Assembly (NCBI GenBank): GCA_000231825.2
Contig: JH720304.1
Location: 1,133,068-1,197,067, forward strand
Source: Tetrahymena elliotti 4EA
Lineage: Eukaryota; Ciliophora; Oligohymenophorea; Hymenostomatida; Tetrahymenidae
Reading direction: 5' to 3'
Length of the DNA stretch: 64,000 bases
The translations under genes and the position numbers were made by a program. Shown in pieces: positions 60,075 through 64,000 of this stretch (positions are counted from its first letter, which is position 1; every line of letters starts with the position of its first letter). Under the pieces are notes generated by a model, which was not told the origin of the DNA, ran no database searches, and worked only from the letters and a program-made list of their open reading frames with translations.

Positions 60075-62891
60075 TCATAGCTCAGCAAATCCAGACATAG
60101 CTTCTTTGAATATGGATTTACTATTTAAAATGTTCGTTGTACAAATAACAATTTCTTTATCTAGATTTTTTATTGAAAAAAGATAGTTAATTTTTTATTT
60201 TATTAAAACTTTAATTTGTAAAATTTACTATGTAGTTTTCCAAGTAATCTTAAGGCAGCTACTTCTCCATACGAAACTCCTCCGATAAAGTAAACAACAA
60301 CTAATTTTTTTTAGTTCATTTTTAATCCTGCTTTAGGATTAAGTTCTTTAGGCATAAAATAATTTCCTAGAGTTTTCAACTCTTTTTCGATCTCTCTCCA
60401 CTATCCTTTCTTAAATGTTTACTAGACTAGTCTTACCCTAGAAAATTAATAAAAAGTGATACTAATAAAATATATATAGTATGCATATTTACGATAAAGG
60501 TGCATATGCAATATAAACATAAGATATATCATCTGGATCTTTTTCATCGACTAGCTCATTAATCAACTACAACTTCTATTTATTGAAATATGAAAACGCA
60601 TTAAAATCTCTATCTAAAAATACATTTTTGTATTCTTAAAAAATAAAAAATAAAATATAGATGAATTTATTACTGCAGATAGGTTGAGCCAATCTTCTTT
60701 AGCTTGTTTATTTTAGTATTTTTTCAAAAATCCAAGCTATTCAAGTCTATTTAAAGTAGCCAGGTGTTCTATACCGTACTGTTAAATAATTAATTTTCTT
60801 AATGAATCAAAAACTTTTTCCTTCAATCCATTCTAAACTTAGCACAATAAACAGAATAGTCTTAAGACTTCCTAGATAGGATATTCGAAGAGAATCAAGC
60901 ATTCTAGTCTTTCAACAACATCTGAAATATCATTAGGATCTAATGGAAAAAGAATTGATGTTTCTAACTCAAAGTGACGACTATATTATTGAGCATGCAA
61001 GAGATGTGTAATTAAGAAAGTGTCTTAAATAAAAAAAATATAATAAATAAATTATTTTTGGGAATAGTTGTTAATAATACATTATTCAATTTTCTTCATA
61101 TCTTCATCTTTTAAAATTTTCTTGATTTAATCTTACTCGTCTTAACTTAATCCATTAAATCCACTGTTGGCTACATATTTCTATTTTAATTAATTTAATT
61201 AAATATGAATCAATTTTATTCTTATTTTCATACATTCAAAAGAGTTTTATATTATTTTCTTTTTTCATCTAAAATTTCTCTTGCCACATTCAATGTCTAA
61301 TTAGATATGGATGCAAAAATTTGATCTGAATTAGGATTTAAAAATATTTAAGTTTTTTGATTTTCATCTTTCATAGTTTCATCAACTAAACTTTATTTAA
61401 TGTTAATCGAATTCATAGTTATGCCAAACTCTTCATCAAGTAGTGCTTAATATCTATTTATAATTTAAAACAATATTAATAATGTATTTTGTAGAATTTT
61501 ATAAATAATTCAAACTAGAGTATATTTCAATTTCCATTTAAAAGAATATGCAGATTTAAATTTGTTATGTTATAATTTTCAAAAACATACGTAACTGGTG
61601 TGTATAAAGGAGTAGATAAATCTGCAGTTCTATCTATAATTATTATTGACTCTAAAGTTTTATAATCAGTAACATCTCCTTATATAGTATGCTATTTCTT
61701 TTTTTGATTTAACACTTATTCTACTGCCTTTTTATATAAGTTATTTGCTTTAATGTCTTAGGAAAATCATTTGAATTTTTATTTTTAAAACTTTATTTAT
61801 AAAATATACTTTTGCTGCATTTCCAATTCCAAAAATACTATTTGTCTGACCATATAAATATTAAATTCTAAGCAGCGAATCAGCTATGAGTTAGAATACA
61901 CTTTATTCTTTTTCAAAATAAATCTACTACAATGGGTTCTAAATTTCAAGAGAAAAGAGGTCTTAGCCAAAAGGAACTAAATCGAAATTAAAACTCTTTA
62001 AAATAATATTTTCTTCTACCTTTAATGATTTTTAAAAAAAAATAAAATATTTATTTTTATATTTAATATTGATTAACTGATTGGTAATAAATATATTAAT
62101 TAATTTACACCATAAAGATTTTGTTAGCAAATAGTGCTTATCCTTGGAACCATAATGCAAATATACTTTCTTTTAACTTCCTTTTACTAATCAACTAAGA
62201 TAATTGTCTTTATTTTTTATATTAAATTCAAATCTGGATATATAAAGAAATATATTCTCTCATGCCCTTCGCCAACACTCTATTAAATACAAAAACATCA
62301 AATAAATTCTTCACTTCTAATTAAAATGTTTCTGCTCTATTTCTATTCAAAATATCCTAGTTCATTTATTTTTTTGCTATTTTAACAAGATATTTCTGAG
62401 CAAATTTAGATATGTAAATTTAACATATGAATTGTCATTACATCTTAAACTAAGTATGAAATTTTATCTATTCCTGTTTCTGACAAGAAATCTTTAAATC
62501 CTGTTTATTTTGATTCACCAATACGCTTTGCTCTTATAATCATGTCAAATATTTAATGTAATCTTTTATCCATAAGAAGAAGTTTCCTTCCTTCATCCTA
62601 TTTAAATAAAATAATATTGCTTTTTATATATAATAGCTTCAAAAAGTATTAAATTCTTTTAATTTTAGTGTATTTTACTTATTTAAAGACATCTATTAAC
62701 TTCTATTTAAGATGGGTGATGTATATTTCTTCATCAAAATTCTTTTCTCTCTCTAAATTCTAATCAGATTATTCAAAACCCTCATTATCACCATACTCTT
62801 AAAACTCATACTCTAATTAATTATCAACTCCTAGCTAAAATAAGTCAAATTTAGGTATGTTATCTACAATTTTGCTAAAAAAGTTATCCAT
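60075..62891 (-). CDS. VPS33: VPS33, SM-family protein of HOPS/CORVET, about 684 aa
   Basis: About 12 exons: 62679-62891, 62442-62597, 62297-62356, 62109-62279, 61810-62019, 61591-61727, 61234-61453, 61081-61180, 60674-61023, 60493-60634, 60229-60437 and 60075-60160. Phases agree except at intron 9 (60635-60673), which is one base out. Family landmarks appear in order: KLLLMDKRL, IYFFIYPDLNLI, KYICIMVPRISTIC, FDLVPFGQDLFSLE, QYLYGQTNSIFGIGNAA, SIIIIDRTADLSTPLYTPVTY, QYGIEHLATLNRLEQLGFL, DDISYVYIAYAPLSVRL and VYFIGGVSYGEVAALRLL. VPS33 is the Sec1/Munc18-like subunit that holds SNARE bundles during endosome and lysosome fusion. Whether it is a VPS33A or VPS33B form was not resolved. One predicted intron is only 17 nt. 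Confidence 0.93.
62280..62296 (-). other. candidate 17-nt intron in VPS33
   Basis: On the minus strand this reads GTTTTTGTATTTAATAG. Removing it joins ...EVKNLFD to SVGEGHERIYFF in phase 0. That is the order expected between the two beta strands of the VPS33 N-terminal domain. Keeping it shifts the frame to a TGA about 45 nt later. A 35-nt alternative starting at an upstream GTGAAG also keeps frame but deletes the conserved VKNLFD. Confidence 0.5.
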
Positions 62892-64000
62892 AATTCAATA
62901 ATTAATTCAAACTTAATAATATTTGTTTAACTTTTTAATAATTAAATTTTTTTGCTGAAATATTTTTTATAGATTTTTAAATCTGTAATTTATAAAATAA
63001 TTTATGTTCAAAAACTTAAACAATCTTAAAAGCTTATTTTCTATTTTTTAGATAACATCAATTTTTTACACAAAATTCTAGCAAATTAAGAATATTGAAG
63101 GTCTTTCCATAAATTTAAATGATTAAAATAATATTAGAATCATAAATATTTTTATTTTCTGAATAATATTATTTTTGAAGCTTTAAAAACCTAAAAACTG
63201 CAATTATAATTTGGTTTTTATTTGATATTTTTAAATGTAAAAAAAGATAAAAATTGTTGTTATCTATAACATAAATATTTTTTGTAAATTATAATCCCAG
63301 TATATATCATCAATTATTTAGAATATTTTTTTGTTAATGGAATCTATTTTATTAATTTTATCTAATAAATGTTACTGTCTATTTTCTTTTAATGATTGAA
63401 AAATAATTTTTAAAATCTCTTTAATTTTTAAGAAAAATCTGAGATAAGATTTTTTTGAAAAAAATTATTTTTTACCATTACTTAACTTAGAGGTATGAAG
63501 GTATTTGAATATTTATAATCAACATATATTTTAATAAAAAATTAAGAGAAAGAAACCAAAAAAAAGATAATGATAGAATTTTGTTGCTTTTTGAAAAATA
63601 AAATTTTAATTATTTTGAAAAGAGTTTACTTTAATTCAGAATGAATAAATTACTTAAAATAATATGACAAACATATATTTAAAAAGAATACTATCTATTG
63701 TAAGAATATTATATAGGTTTATGAGATAATTATTGATTATTATAACTCTAATTATTTTAAAATACTATTTATTTTTCTTTTTAGAAAAAAATAATTTAAA
63801 AGATTTATAATAGTTTTGGTGATTAAATAATTTAGTAATTTGAAATTTTAATTAATATTTAACTTATTTTACATAAGAAAGTTAGACTTATGGATGTTAT
63901 TTAATGCATTAATTTAACGCTGTATTGGTCAAAATGCTTAAGATAAACTTTTAATTTCCTACTAAGTCAATATCCTTTTTTATCTTTTTACTTTTTTTTC
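62892..64000. other. 5' flank of VPS33, no gene seen
   Basis: About 1.1 kb of AT-rich sequence to the window end. No coding stretch, repeat or RNA gene recognised on either strand. Confidence 0.5.

Overview
The window looks like macronuclear DNA of an oligohymenophorean ciliate, most like Tetrahymena. Intergenic DNA is extremely AT-rich. Long conserved reading frames are full of in-frame TAA and TAG where glutamine is expected, and genes end only at TGA (genetic code 6). Introns are short GT-AG, mostly about 45-90 nt, and multi-exon models close in phase. Translations made with the standard code break these genes into fragments, so all coordinates below were re-read with TAA/TAG = Gln. I saw no rRNA, tRNA, CRISPR array, telomere repeat or insertion sequence.

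Layout. 1-6.6 kb: a small hypothetical gene (-), a PAP2-like membrane protein (+) and a short NOP14-like gene (+). 7.3-28.1 kb: two same-strand TPR paralogues (7296-11153 and 16962-28118) enclose a four-exon hypothetical gene (-) and a broken ADP-ribosyltransferase gene (+). The second paralogue is a giant of about 3,626 aa. It joins an N-terminal TPR exon to a 5.6-kb tandem array of about 33 IQ (calmodulin-binding) repeats. 29.5-34.7 kb: a FAAH-like amidase (+) and two hypothetical genes. 36.3-40.4 kb: a cysteine-rich, multi-pass membrane gene with several frame lesions. 42.2-46.2 kb: a Ser/Thr kinase (+) and a B-box/WD40 protein (+). 46.5-48.6 kb: a decayed leucine-rich-repeat gene. 49.3-52.2 kb: a seven-EF-hand protein (+, 7 exons). 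52.8-53.6 kb: the exosome cap subunit CSL4 (-, 4 exons). 54.9-56.8 kb: a PH-domain protein (+, 5 exons). 57.4-59.7 kb: a predicted mitochondrial helical protein (-). 60.1-62.9 kb: the SM protein VPS33 (-, about 12 exons).

The genes form no operon or single pathway. Calcium/calmodulin signalling recurs (IQ giant, EF-hand protein, kinase). The rest are housekeeping genes (CSL4, VPS33, NOP14-like) or members of families known to be large in ciliates. The most unusual signals are the IQ array and its spliced TPR head, decayed copies of gene 3' ends lying just downstream of two genes (CSL4 and the mitochondrial gene), a candidate 17-nt intron in VPS33, a PAP2 protein with substituted catalytic motifs, and two multi-lesion genes whose domains or introns are still recognisable.
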